64,000 bases of DNA, taken from NCBI RefSeq assembly GCF_030580655.1, contig NZ_JAUQTB010000002.1:186001-250000 (forward strand), written 5' to 3'. The stretch comes from Paenibacillus lacisoli (lineage in GTDB: Bacteria > Bacillota > Bacilli > Paenibacillales > Paenibacillaceae). The position numbers and the translations under genes are program-made. Numbering within the stretch: position 1 is the first letter of the stretch; every line of letters starts with the position of its first letter. The notes beneath the pieces are model-generated. The model made no database searches. It was not told the origin of the DNA and worked only from the letters and a program-made list of their open reading frames with translations. Positions 42,454 through 51,793 of this stretch are shown here, in pieces.

Positions 42454-42509
42454 GCAGCATATGAATTGATGAATCAAGGCATATCGTCTGCGACGGTATG
42501 TCTTTTTTT
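42454..42509 (+). promoter_or_regulatory. Attenuator: terminator with competing antiterminator
   Basis: Terminator: GGCATATCGTC (42478-42488), TGC loop, GACGGTATGTC (42492-42502) and seven T (42503-42509). Antiterminator: GCAG and CATATG at 42454-42463 can pair with CATAT (42480-42484) and CTGC (42488-42491), consuming the left arm of the terminator. It lies 110 bases before the first transporter gene. Confidence 0.75.
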
Positions 42510-42618
42510 GTGCATTTGTATGGACTGAACGGACAGGGTTCCGCGGCATCCCTTTGGGATTTATGGTACACGGTTAGGCTGATTCGGCAGGATTTCAACA
42601 GGAAAGAAGGGATATTCA

Positions 42619-44376
42619 TTGTTCTCCGTACTTAAAAATTTGGGATGGTTCTTCCGCCGTGAACAGAAACGTTACCTGATCGGATTATCGTTTCTAATCA
42701 TTGTAGGTGTGTTTGAACTGATTCCGCCGAGACTGCTCGGCAATGCCATCGACGATATTGTCAGGGGCTCTATTAACTGGACCTCACTTACCCGCTATAT
42801 CCTGATGATCCTTGGCATGCTTGCACTGATTTATGTCATTACTTATGTCTGGATGCACAAATTGTTCGGCGGCGCCAATCTGGTGGAACGGATCCTCCGC
42901 TCCCGCTTCATGTCGCATCTGCTGCGCATGACACCCGCCTTCTTCGAACGCAACCGTACCGGTGACCTGATGGCGCGCGCGACCAACGATCTGCGCTCTG
43001 TCGCGGCAACGGCAGGCTTCGGCATGCTTACGCTGACCGACTCCACTGTCTATCTGTCCGTCATTCTGGTGGCCATGGGAACGCTGATCAGCTGGAAGCT
43101 GACACTCGCTGCCATTATCCCGCTTCCCTTTATCGCTCTGGCCATGAGCATCTACGGCAAGCATGTTCACAAGCGCTATACCTTGGCACAGGACGCCTTC
43201 GGCGATATGAATGATCAGGTGCTGGAGTCCGTAGCAGGGATCCGGGTTGTGCGTGCTTACGTCCAGGAGAGACAGGACGAGAAACGTTTTGAACATATTA
43301 CCGACGACGTTTACCGCAAGAATCTGGACGTTGCCAAAATGGACGCCCTGTTCGAACCTACGATCCGGCTCTGTGTCGGTCTCAGTTACCTGATCGGATT
43401 GGCCTACGGGATTTACCTGGTTTTCCATAACGAAATCACCCTGGGGGATCTCGTATCGTTTAATATGTACCTGGGGATGATGATCTGGCCCATGTTCGCG
43501 ATTGGCGAGCTGATCAATCTGATGCAGCGCGGCAGCGCTTCACTGGATCGGGTCAATGAAACGCTTTCGGTTATTCCTGATGTCCAGGACGCCGAGCAGA
43601 GCATCCAAGTGAAGCGGCCGGAAACCATTCAAATGCGTGACGTAACCTTCCGCTATCCGAGCTCAACGGTCGATAACCTCAGCCACCTGAATATTACAAT
43701 CCGCCGCGGTGAAACCCTTGGTGTTGTAGGACGCACAGGCAGCGGTAAATCGACGCTGCTGAAGCAGATGATCCATGAATATCCGATGGGTGCCGGTGAC
43801 ATTCTTGTCACGGATGTCCCTTTGCAGAAGATCCCGCTTGAACAGCTTCACAGCTGGATCGGTTATGTGCCGCAGGAACAGATTCTCTTCTCCAAGTCGG
43901 TGCGCGAGAATATCCAGTTCGGCAAACCGGGCGCCGATGATTCCGTCATTATGGAAGCGATCAAGACCGCTGCCTTTGACCAGGATCTTGGCACATTATC
44001 CGACGGGCTGGACACACTCGTTGGAGAGAAAGGCATCGCCTTGTCGGGCGGACAGAAGCAGCGCGTATCACTGGCCCGTGCCTTCATCGGGGATCCGGAC
44101 ATCCTGATCCTGGACGATGCGCTGTCGGCTGTCGATGCCCGCACGGAAGCAAGAATTATTGAGAACATCCGGCAGCAGCGTGCCGGCAAAACAACCCTTA
44201 TCTCCACACACCGCCTTTCTGCGATCGAGCATGCAGACCATATTGTGGTGCTGGAGAACGGGACCATTGTCGAGGAAGGAACCCACCAGGAACTGATCAA
44301 CAATCAAGGCTGGTACCATGAACAGTATGAACGTCAGCAGGTGGAATCCAACTTGACCAACGAGGAGGTTTCCTAA
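42619..44376 (+). CDS. bmrC: ABC multidrug exporter half, BmrC (YheI)-like
   Basis: 585-residue half-transporter: six-TM exporter domain (about 1-310), then nucleotide-binding domain with Walker A GRTGSGKST, signature LSGGQKQ, and Walker B ILILDD with Asp where the catalytic Glu should be. A degenerate Walker B in one subunit and an intact one in the partner is the pattern of heterodimeric exporters such as BmrCD. Start is TTG at 42619 (AAAGAAGGG upstream); length equals what I remember for YheI. Followed directly by the partner gene (one base gap). Attenuator-controlled leader upstream implies induction by ribosome-targeting drugs. Confidence 0.88.
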   Translation: MFSVLKNLGWFFRREQKRYLIGLSFLIIVGVFELIPPRLLGNAIDDIVRGSINWTSLTRYILMILGMLALIYVITYVWMHKLFGGANLVERILRSRFMSHLLRMTPAFFERNRTGDLMARATNDLRSVAATAGFGMLTLTDSTVYLSVILVAMGTLISWKLTLAAIIPLPFIALAMSIYGKHVHKRYTLAQDAFGDMNDQVLESVAGIRVVRAYVQERQDEKRFEHITDDVYRKNLDVAKMDALFEPTIRLCVGLSYLIGLAYGIYLVFHNEITLGDLVSFNMYLGMMIWPMFAIGELINLMQRGSASLDRVNETLSVIPDVQDAEQSIQVKRPETIQMRDVTFRYPSSTVDNLSHLNITIRRGETLGVVGRTGSGKSTLLKQMIHEYPMGAGDILVTDVPLQKIPLEQLHSWIGYVPQEQILFSKSVRENIQFGKPGADDSVIMEAIKTAAFDQDLGTLSDGLDTLVGEKGIALSGGQKQRVSLARAFIGDPDILILDDALSAVDARTEARIIENIRQQRAGKTTLISTHRLSAIEHADHIVVLENGTIVEEGTHQELINNQGWYHEQYERQQVESNLTNEEVS

Positions 44377-44377
44377 A

Positions 44378-46480
44378 TTGAAAACGAATGTAGGCCGCCG
44401 ATTATTTCAATATGCATTAACGGCCAAAGGAACATTTATTGCGGCCCTGATCGTCCTGGCCATCGGCGTTGCCGCCGAACTGGCCGGTCCGTTCATTGCC
44501 AAAACGATGATTGACGGTCATATGCTGGCCATCGAGAAGCCTTATTTTGAAACTGACAGCCCCAAGAATGCCGCCGTCTATCAGGATCATTATTATAAAC
44601 GCGGTGACCGCTTTACAGCAGATGAACCCAAAGGACAGGAGGTTCGCATCCTGCAGGCGGGTACGAAGTTTGTGTTTGTTGACAACGCGGTCGGTGTGAT
44701 CGACGGAGAACGCAGCTTCACTGACGGGACCCTGACAATCACACGCAGCGGAGAAAGCGCACAATATAATGCCGTGCAGCTGTCCGCTGATGAGCTGTAC
44801 GCCTTTTATAAGCCGGAAATGCCGGGGATTTATGAACTGATCGGTCTGTATCTGTTCTTCCTGGTGATTACGATCTTTACTGAGTTCGGTAAAACGTATT
44901 GGCTGCAGTCCTCTGCTAATCGGGTTGTGCAGAAGCTTCGTCTCGATATTTATGCTCATATTCAGAGGCTTCCGGTTTATTTTTTCGACAATCTGCCTGC
45001 AGGTAAAGTCGTGTCCCGGATTACCAATGATACCGAAGCGGTCAAAGAGCTATTCGTAGCTGTTCTGGCCAACTTTACTTCAGGCATTATTACAATTACA
45101 GGTGTTTATGTCGCCCTGTTCCTCCTGGACGTAAGACTCGGTCTGATCTCCCTCTTTATCGTTCCAATGATCTTTGTATGGATTGTCCTCTACCGCAAAG
45201 TAGCGACCAAGTACAATACCATTATCCGTTCACGGCTTAGTGAAATTAATGCAATAATCAATGAATCTATCCAGGGAATGTCTATAATACGTGTATTCCG
45301 TCGTCAAAAGCAGACCGAAAAGGAGTTCGAGACTCTTAACGATGACTACATGAAGCATCAGAACAAGATGCTGAATCTGAACGCTTTTACCTCCCACAAC
45401 CTGGTTAACGTTCTGCGTAACCTCGCATTCGCTGTGGTGCTGTGGTACTTCGGGGCTGGTGCTATCGTTGGGCCGTCCGCCGTATCTCTGGGTGTGCTGT
45501 ACGCTTTCGTTGACGTGCTTGGACGCCTGTTCCAGCCGATCACCGGCATGGTCAATCAGCTGGCCTCCCTGGACTCTTCACTGGTCTCCGCTGGACGTGT
45601 ATTCGAACTGATGGATGAGAAGGGGGAAGCTGTAACGGACGGCTCCATGCCGCGCTATAAGGGGAATGTGGAGTTTAAGGATGTTTCTTTTGCTTACAAA
45701 AAGGATTACGTTCTGAAAAACATCTCTTTCCAAGCCGAGCAGGGACAGACGGTTGCTCTGGTGGGGCATACCGGCTCAGGAAAAAGCTCAATTATCAACC
45801 TCCTCTTCCGGTTCTATGATCCGCAGAAAGGGACGATTACCATTGACGGCCAGGACGTGGCCCAACTGCCGAAGCAGTGGATCCGGGAGCATATGGGGAT
45901 CGTGCTGCAGGATCCGTATCTTTTTACCGGCACGATAGCTTCAAATGTCAGTCTGGATAATTCGTCGATCACCCGTGCTCAGATTGAGAAAGCATTATGC
46001 GATGTCGGCGCCGACAAGCTGCTTGCCCATCTGCCTCAAGGTTTTGATGAGCCTGTGATTGAGAAAGGCAGCACTTTATCTGCTGGTCAACGTCAGCTGA
46101 TCTCCTTCGCCCGTGCGCTTGCCTTCGATCCGGCGATCCTGATTCTGGATGAAGCTACTGCGAACATTGATACGGAGACCGAAGCACTGATTCAGTCCGC
46201 ACTTGAGGTGCTGAAGAAAGGCCGGACAACGTTCATTATCGCCCACCGTCTCTCGACCATCCGCAGCGCCGATCTCATTCTTGTACTGCACCGCGGCGAA
46301 ATTGTGGAACGCGGCAGTCACGATGAGCTAATGGCTGTTGGTGGACGCTACTTCCAGATGTATCAGCTGCAGCAGGGCTCAGCTGCAACGGCTAATGACG
46401 CGTCCACGGCGTCGAGGCAGGAATCAGCTCAGGAATTAACACCGGTTACGGCTTCACGGCTGGCCGGAGGGACAGCTTAA
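44378..46480 (+). CDS. bmrD: ABC multidrug exporter half, BmrD (YheH)-like
   Basis: 700 residues. After TM1 there is a large extracytoplasmic insertion (about residues 48-145, FETDSPKNAAVYQDHYYKRG, then a beta-rich part) before TM2, a known feature of BmrD/YheH. NBD motifs: Walker A GHTGSGKSS, a variant signature LSAGQRQ, Walker B ILILDEAT with intact catalytic Glu, and the H-loop in IIAHRLST. It completes the active ATP site with the BmrC-like subunit. Start is TTG at 44378 with GAGGAGG inside the end of the previous gene. A ~35-residue Ser/Ala/Thr tail extends past the usual C-terminus. Strong terminator follows. Confidence 0.88.
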   Translation: MKTNVGRRLFQYALTAKGTFIAALIVLAIGVAAELAGPFIAKTMIDGHMLAIEKPYFETDSPKNAAVYQDHYYKRGDRFTADEPKGQEVRILQAGTKFVFVDNAVGVIDGERSFTDGTLTITRSGESAQYNAVQLSADELYAFYKPEMPGIYELIGLYLFFLVITIFTEFGKTYWLQSSANRVVQKLRLDIYAHIQRLPVYFFDNLPAGKVVSRITNDTEAVKELFVAVLANFTSGIITITGVYVALFLLDVRLGLISLFIVPMIFVWIVLYRKVATKYNTIIRSRLSEINAIINESIQGMSIIRVFRRQKQTEKEFETLNDDYMKHQNKMLNLNAFTSHNLVNVLRNLAFAVVLWYFGAGAIVGPSAVSLGVLYAFVDVLGRLFQPITGMVNQLASLDSSLVSAGRVFELMDEKGEAVTDGSMPRYKGNVEFKDVSFAYKKDYVLKNISFQAEQGQTVALVGHTGSGKSSIINLLFRFYDPQKGTITIDGQDVAQLPKQWIREHMGIVLQDPYLFTGTIASNVSLDNSSITRAQIEKALCDVGADKLLAHLPQGFDEPVIEKGSTLSAGQRQLISFARALAFDPAILILDEATANIDTETEALIQSALEVLKKGRTTFIIAHRLSTIRSADLILVLHRGEIVERGSHDELMAVGGRYFQMYQLQQGSAATANDASTASRQESAQELTPVTASRLAGGTA

Positions 46481-46496
46481 CGGTTCCTGGCACATT

Positions 46497-46536
46497 AAAA
46501 AGAGCGCTCTGCCTTGAGGCAGAGCGCTCTTTTTTG
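46497..46536. terminator. Bidirectional terminator after bmrD
   Basis: AAAAGAGCGCTCTGCC-TTGA-GGCAGAGCGCTCTTTTTT: perfect 16-bp stem with T6. Also serves the convergent SLH gene. Confidence 0.9.
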
Positions 46537-46566
46537 CCAATTATAGAACATTAGCTTGAACGGATT

Positions 46567-47493
46567 TTATTTGGCAGATGACTTATCTGTTACTGGCGGT
46601 GTTCCGTCCACCGGTTTCAGGCTAACTTCATATTTGCTGTCAAGGTAAACGCTGGTCTGGGTATCCGTAATGACCTGCATGTTGATCTCGCCCGGGGCAG
46701 GCTTGAGCAATCGGTAATAGAGAACCGCCTGCTTGTCTCCCGTAAACTCGATACGGTCAACGGCGATGCCATAGCCCGGATTTGGTGCCTGCTTGCGAGT
46801 GATTGTAATTTTGTTGACCTGGTCTGTTACCTTCTCCGTGCTCAGCTCAATCCCAGGCTGTTCCGCAGGAGCGTCAGCCTGGTGTTGCTGACGGATAAAC
46901 TCACGTGCATTAAACGCCATCTCCGCAGCCTCCATCCGGGTAATCTGCCGGTTCGGGTTAAACTTCTGCTCCTGGTCCAGGCTCGTAATTTTCGTCAGCA
47001 GCAAAAACTGAATACCTGCTCCTGCATCGGACGGGATTTGTGCCTGGTCCGCAATATTGATATACATTTTTACTGTCGGATAACTTCCTGTTGCATTAAT
47101 GCCATGATAGAGCAGATTAGCAAACTGGACTCTTGTCAACCCACTGCCAGCCTGATCAGTCCCCTTGACTGGCAGTCCGTTCGCTTCGGCAATCTCATAA
47201 GCCTCGTCATACCATGCATCCTGCTTCGACAGCGAAGTTTTGTTATCCGGCAGCTTCAAACCCAGCGCCTTCACAATCAGCTGAATGCCCTGTGCCTGTG
47301 TAAGGGCCTGATTAGGTGCAAATTTGTCCTTCGTCACACCTTGAATAATACCTGCCGTCTGCAGCGAATCGATCACTTTTGCATCATGATCCCGAGTCAC
47401 GTCCGAGAAGGCGGATGCAGATGCAGCGGCGACCAGTGATCCAGCCAATACGACGGCCAGAGCAGCCCCCTGTTTGTTTGTCCATTTTCTCAT
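46567..47493 (-). CDS. Secreted SLH-domain protein with PrcB-like C-terminus
   Basis: 308 residues. Signal peptide about 1-27 (MRKWTNKQGAAL then a hydrophobic core ending ASASA). SLH-like repeats start right after it: FSDVTRDHDAKVIDSLQ..IIQGVTKDKFAPNQALTQAQ, a second degenerate copy with NGLPVKGTD, and a third with FNPNRQITRMEAAEMAFNA (about 150-190). The C-terminal ~90 residues (KITITRKQAPNPGYGIAV, later LYYRLLKPAPGE) resemble the PrcB-like protease-complex domain. Cell-surface location expected; precise role unknown. ATG at 47493 has GGAGGTG. Confidence 0.8.
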   Translation of the reverse strand: MRKWTNKQGAALAVVLAGSLVAAASASAFSDVTRDHDAKVIDSLQTAGIIQGVTKDKFAPNQALTQAQGIQLIVKALGLKLPDNKTSLSKQDAWYDEAYEIAEANGLPVKGTDQAGSGLTRVQFANLLYHGINATGSYPTVKMYINIADQAQIPSDAGAGIQFLLLTKITSLDQEQKFNPNRQITRMEAAEMAFNAREFIRQQHQADAPAEQPGIELSTEKVTDQVNKITITRKQAPNPGYGIAVDRIEFTGDKQAVLYYRLLKPAPGEINMQVITDTQTSVYLDSKYEVSLKPVDGTPPVTDKSSAK

Positions 47494-47543
47494 TAATAAC
47501 ACCTCCACCCTCTCAGACGCCGCTTCTTAACAAATTGTTTCAG

Positions 47544-48047
47544 TCAGGAATCTGCAGAGCGCTGTTTTTGGCTTCCTGGACCTGCACTGACAGTATCTTC
47601 TTCCTGGCCCAGTGCAATGTACATGTCCCTAGCATACCTCTGCAGTTTCTGCTCCAGTTCTTGAGCACGGTCTTTGAAATTGGAGAGTTCACGGATCATT
47701 CTGGATCTGCCCGCAGGGCTGAAGGTCTCCTGGATCCGTTTTTTGAAATAATCGTGCACGATGTAATTACGCTGCTTCCAAATTTCATTCAACTGAATAA
47801 CTTCTTCATCGGTAAACTCAAAATTGTGCCTTATTTCATGAACAAGCTGACCAAGCGAGCTGCCCAGCTTGCGATGATATAGATCTTCGATTTCTGCTTC
47901 CGAGAGGTCCTTGCCATCCGCAAGCTTGGTGAGTACCAGCAGATTGACCAACTGCTGTTCGAGCGCCTGCGAATAGTAGACAGCAAGCCCAAAATAAGCG
48001 AATAGTTCTTTCGAATGCTCACTGTCCAATAGTCGGTGCTGAATCAT
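47544..48047 (-). CDS. Helical protein with HEPN-type RNxxxH motif
   Basis: 167 residues, all-alpha, soluble. The segment WKQRNYIVHDYF contains RNYIVH, matching the Rx4-6H (usually RNxxxH) active-site motif of HEPN ribonucleases/nucleotide-binding proteins, placed as expected in the helix after a four-helix bundle (about residue 105). The first helices (FAYFGLAVYYSQALEQQLVNLL) fit the bundle. No partner nucleotidyltransferase or antitoxin gene is adjacent, so a toxin role is unproven. ATG at 48047 has GGAGGGA; the frame upstream lacks SD. Confidence 0.55.
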   Translation of the reverse strand: MIQHRLLDSEHSKELFAYFGLAVYYSQALEQQLVNLLVLTKLADGKDLSEAEIEDLYHRKLGSSLGQLVHEIRHNFEFTDEEVIQLNEIWKQRNYIVHDYFKKRIQETFSPAGRSRMIRELSNFKDRAQELEQKLQRYARDMYIALGQEEDTVSAGPGSQKQRSADS

Positions 48048-48168
48048 GGCTGCTTCCCTCCGATCAGACATTTTACCGTCATTTTCCTACTCATCTTATA
48101 GGAAGAGAGCCTTTGTTTCAACCCGTGTGCTGACATCCTTTTGCAACAGGGTATAATTACCAGCTTCG

Positions 48169-49905
48169 TTACATTCGTTCCGGCGCTTGGACTCCTAGCA
48201 GGTGAAGGGTGACTGCCAGTCGCTCTCCGGTCAGACGGGCCAGCTCAAGGCGGACATCCCGCTGAACCTGCTGCTCAGTAAGAATTCTTTCCTTATTATA
48301 GAAGCGGTTGAATTTCTGAGCTGTCTCGATGGCATAACGGGCCATGACAGACGGCTCCAATGCAGAAGCTGCCCGCCCTAGATAAACCGGATAATCGGCA
48401 AGCTGCTTCAGAAGCTCCCAGCCGGCATCGCCTAACGGTTCCATGGCGGCGTATTCTTCCTGATCCGCGTTCTCCGAAGTTACCGGCCTGGATCCTTTCT
48501 CATAAGAGCGGCCTTTATCCAGGACACTTTGAATACGAGCATAGGTGTACTGGACATAAGGTCCGGTCTCGCCCTCAAATTGCAGGGCCTCCTCTAGAGA
48601 AAAATCCACTTCATTGATACGCGAGTTCTTGAGATCACCGAAAATAATAGCACCGATACCCACCTGCTCTGCCACCTGCTCCTTGTGCTCCAAATGAGGG
48701 CTTTTCTCTTCGATCACCGCGAGCGCTCTCGCTACCGCTTCGTTTAGCACTTCATCCAGCTGGATGACTTTGCCGCGGCGGGTTGACATCTTTTTTCCTT
48801 CAAACCGCATCAGACCAAAGGGTACATGGGTACAGGCCTCTGACCAGCTCTTGCCCATCCGCTTGAGCACTGAGAATACCTGTTGAAAATGCAGCTTCTG
48901 CTCGCCGCCCACCACATACAGCAGCCGGTCGGCTCCCATAACCTCTCTGCGGTAGATAGCCGTAGCCAGATCGCGGGTCGGATAGATACTGGTACCATCT
49001 TTTTTCAGAATGAGACATGGAGGCAGCTGCTCTTCTTCCAGACGGACCACGTAAGCTCCATCACTCTCTTCCAGCAGATTCAGCTGGCGAAGCTCCTCGA
49101 TAACAGGCTGCATCTTATCGTTATAAAAGCTTTCCCCCAAAGTATAATCAAATTTGACGTTCAGCCGGGCATACATCCGGTCAAATTCACTTAGGCTAAT
49201 CTTCACAAAATAAGCCCACAAGCGATTAGCCTCTTCATCGCCGTTCTCCAGCTTGCGGAACCACTCCCTTGCCTCGTCCTCCAGCTCAGGATGCTCTACA
49301 GCTTCTTCATGAAACCGGACATATAATTTTAGCGACTCACCGATCGGATCCTGTGCCAGAACTTCATCACTGCCCCAGTGCTTGTAAGCTGTGATCTGCT
49401 TGCCGAACTGGGTGCCCCAGTCTCCCAGGTGGTTCACACGGACCGGTGTGTATCCCGAAGCTCCCAATATATTGTAGATCGCCTGCCCAATGACCGTGGA
49501 ACGAAGATGGCCGATGCCAAAGGGTTTGGCAATATTCGGTGATGACATATCAATGACAACCCGCTTCCCTTCACCTTCCTGCAGGGTTCCAAAATCGGGC
49601 GCAGCCAGACCAGCGAGGAGCTCGGGAGCATACTGTTCGCGATTAAACGTCAGATTTACATAAGGACCTGCGGCCACGGCACGAATGCCCTGATTTCTAT
49701 CGTTAACTGCCTGGGCAAGCTCTATCGCAATCTGGGGCGGCGCCTTGCGCAGCATCCTGGCCAATGTAAAACATGGCAGCGCGAGGTCTCCCCAATCACT
49801 CTGTGGGGGAGTCTCCAAGAGCCGGATCCATTCCGTCTCCCCTCCCAGATTTTCAGACCCTTCCATACAGCCTGCCAGTACCTGTGCAGCCCATTGATTC
49901 AGCAT
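48169..49905 (-). CDS. argS: Arginyl-tRNA synthetase
   Basis: Class I aminoacyl-tRNA synthetase, 578 residues. N-terminal additional domain (about 1-90), catalytic core with the HIGH-like SSPNIAKPFGIGHLRST, the conserved HLGDWGTQFGK, a KMSKS-type KKMSTRRGK loop, and a DALR anticodon domain (ARYAIETAQKFNRFYN). Attaches arginine to tRNA-Arg. SD AGGGGAG. A T-box leader with a CGC (Arg) specifier precedes it, so transcription responds to uncharged tRNA-Arg. It differs from the longer argS type; many Paenibacillaceae carry two argS genes, so this may be the second copy. Confidence 0.93.
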   Translation of the reverse strand: MLNQWAAQVLAGCMEGSENLGGETEWIRLLETPPQSDWGDLALPCFTLARMLRKAPPQIAIELAQAVNDRNQGIRAVAAGPYVNLTFNREQYAPELLAGLAAPDFGTLQEGEGKRVVIDMSSPNIAKPFGIGHLRSTVIGQAIYNILGASGYTPVRVNHLGDWGTQFGKQITAYKHWGSDEVLAQDPIGESLKLYVRFHEEAVEHPELEDEAREWFRKLENGDEEANRLWAYFVKISLSEFDRMYARLNVKFDYTLGESFYNDKMQPVIEELRQLNLLEESDGAYVVRLEEEQLPPCLILKKDGTSIYPTRDLATAIYRREVMGADRLLYVVGGEQKLHFQQVFSVLKRMGKSWSEACTHVPFGLMRFEGKKMSTRRGKVIQLDEVLNEAVARALAVIEEKSPHLEHKEQVAEQVGIGAIIFGDLKNSRINEVDFSLEEALQFEGETGPYVQYTYARIQSVLDKGRSYEKGSRPVTSENADQEEYAAMEPLGDAGWELLKQLADYPVYLGRAASALEPSVMARYAIETAQKFNRFYNKERILTEQQVQRDVRLELARLTGERLAVTLHLLGVQAPERM

Positions 49906-49994
49906 ATTTCTTCTCCCCTGTCTCCATGATCTGTAATTTAGCTTGAGAATGTCATTGTCCGCTGGCTACTCCCTAGGACTTGCCCTTAAACGTC

Positions 49995-50274
49995 AAAAGG
50001 CCCCCGTCTCTATAACAAGAGACGAGAGCCTGAAGTTCCCGCGGTACCACTCTTGGTTGAACTCCGGACGAATATCATCCTGCCAAGTTCCACCTCCACG
50101 ACGCATAACGGACGCCAAGCCGGATCTGCCTACTGGTCAGGTGCCTGGCACCAGCCGCTCAACAGACCGTCTCCAAGGTGCGGTTCACTCTCCATCTCTG
50201 TCCCGGCTTCCACCTGACCCGGTTCGCTGTACAGCTGCTTGGAAAGCTACTCTCCTTATCACAGACGTTTAATT
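49995..50274 (-). promoter_or_regulatory. T-box riboswitch of argS
   Basis: Minus-strand leader of about 280 bases. The conserved T-box AAGAGTGGTACCGCG lies at 50054-50040. The terminator GGCTCTCGTCTC/GAGACGGGGGCC with TTTTG lies at 50030-49995. Stem I begins near 50262 and carries the specifier region GTGAACCGCACC, whose CGC codon (50182-50180) reads Arg. Matches the downstream argS. Confidence 0.92.
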
Positions 50275-50280
50275 CCCATC

Positions 50281-50309
50281 ATTATACATATTCCTCTGCG
50301 GTAATACAA
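50281..50309 (-). promoter_or_regulatory. Promoter of the T-box argS transcript
   Basis: TTGTAT (50309-50304), 17 bases, TATAAT (50286-50281) on the minus strand. Confidence 0.75.
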
Positions 50310-50407
50310 TGGGCATTTGTTATAAATGTTTCAATATCTGCTCAAACGGTTCGCATACCTACACAGAGCAAATGTAAATATTTCACAAATACAGGAGGAG
50401 GACATAG

Positions 50408-51709
50408 GTGAGAAGAATGAAGACTACCTTTCTTATGACTGCACTGTTGGTCATGATTTTGGCAATTACGGCCTGCACGCCTCAATCCAGAGGAGCGGGT
50501 AAGACTGCCGACGGCAAAACCGTCTTTGAATTCTGGACATTCTGGGGATCGGAAACCCGCCGTCCGGTGATTGAGAAGATTGTCAGTGACTTTAATGCAT
50601 CCCAGGATAAAATTGAAGTCAAGCATGTCTACCTGCCTTGGGGAGACATCTGGACCAAAAACCTCGCACAAATTGCCGCCAAAAATCCGGGCGATGTCAT
50701 CATCAATGATATTGCCAGCGTGAATCAGCGTGCCTCCAAGAAACAGAATACCGACCTCAGCGCGTATCTGGCCAAGGATAACATTGAGGACCGCTTCTTC
50801 CCGCAGCTGTGGAATAACGTCATGTATGATGGTAAAGCTTACGCCATCCCGTTCAATACCGACACCCGGATGCTGTATTACAACAAGCAGGCGTTTCGGG
50901 ATGCTGGCCTTGACCCCGAGAAGCCGCCCCAAACATGGGATCAACTGGAGGAATATGCCAAGAAGCTGGACATTAAGAAAGGAAACACCTATGAACGTAT
51001 CGGATTCCACCCGCTGTTTGGTGATTTCGGAACCGATAACTGGCTGTTTAATGCCGACGGCGGCGAAGGATACTTCGCTGAAGACGGCAGTCTGAAAATA
51101 AACACACCAGGTAAGGTAGAAGCTCTGAAATGGATCAAATCGTGGAATGACCGACTCGGTCAAAAAAACGTAGACGCCATGAAAGCAGAGTTTGGCAGCA
51201 AGCAGAGCGACCCTTTCATTTCAGGCAAGGTTGCTATGATTATGCAGCAGGGTACATTCGCAACCCAAATCCGTGACTACGGCAAGGATCTGGACGTGGG
51301 GGTTGCTCCCGTACCGGAGCGAACCACAGGGTCAGGACACTGGAGCGGCGGTGGCGGCTTCGTAGCTGAAATCCCGTATGGCTCCAAACATCCCGACGAA
51401 GCCTGGGAATTCATCAAATATCTGACGGATTACGACGCACAGAAGTACTGGGCGGTCAAAAACTTTGACAACGTGGCCAATGTTAAAGCATCCGATGATC
51501 CGGAGCTAAGCAAGAACGAAATCTACAAGGCTTCTGTAGACAATCTGAAGGTAACCCGGCAGTTCCAGGTGCCCCTGTCCGCACCGGATTACAAAAATCT
51601 GATCAATCCCCAACTGGATGCCGTTCTTCTGAATAACGCTGATCCGGCGCAGGCACTGCAAAAGGCTGAAAGTGATGTGTCCGCGCTGATGAAGCAAAAT
51701 GGCGGCTGA
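50408..51709 (+). CDS. Sugar ABC transporter substrate-binding lipoprotein (family 1)
   Basis: 433 residues. Lipoprotein signal with lipobox LAITAC (Cys about 23). The mature part is a family-1 solute-binding fold (FEFWTFWGSE, YAIPFNTDTRMLYYNKQAF, GKVAMIMQQGTFA, HPDEAWEFIKYLTD). It captures an oligosaccharide and delivers it to the two permeases encoded downstream. GTG start with AGGAGGAGG. A short hairpin after the gene probably sets a higher level of binding protein than permeases. Ligand not predictable; the two secreted polysaccharide hydrolases nearby make plant-wall oligosaccharides possible. Confidence 0.92.
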   Translation: MRRMKTTFLMTALLVMILAITACTPQSRGAGKTADGKTVFEFWTFWGSETRRPVIEKIVSDFNASQDKIEVKHVYLPWGDIWTKNLAQIAAKNPGDVIINDIASVNQRASKKQNTDLSAYLAKDNIEDRFFPQLWNNVMYDGKAYAIPFNTDTRMLYYNKQAFRDAGLDPEKPPQTWDQLEEYAKKLDIKKGNTYERIGFHPLFGDFGTDNWLFNADGGEGYFAEDGSLKINTPGKVEALKWIKSWNDRLGQKNVDAMKAEFGSKQSDPFISGKVAMIMQQGTFATQIRDYGKDLDVGVAPVPERTTGSGHWSGGGGFVAEIPYGSKHPDEAWEFIKYLTDYDAQKYWAVKNFDNVANVKASDDPELSKNEIYKASVDNLKVTRQFQVPLSAPDYKNLINPQLDAVLLNNADPAQALQKAESDVSALMKQNGG

Positions 51710-51725
51710 TATCCTGGCTGGGACA

Positions 51726-51750
51726 AGGAGGAGGGCTTCCCTCCTTTTTT
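51726..51750 (+). terminator. Intercistronic hairpin between binding protein and permease genes
   Basis: GGAGGG-CTT-CCCTCC followed by TTTTTT. Likely partial terminator inside the ABC operon. Confidence 0.7.
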
Positions 51751-51793
51751 CATTTTTATTTTTAATACCCTCTTTTGAAAGGAGCAACCTCCC

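Noticed and set aside
50342..51163. 273-codon minus-strand frame
   Set aside because: Antisense to the sugar-binding lipoprotein gene and has no recognisable protein features.
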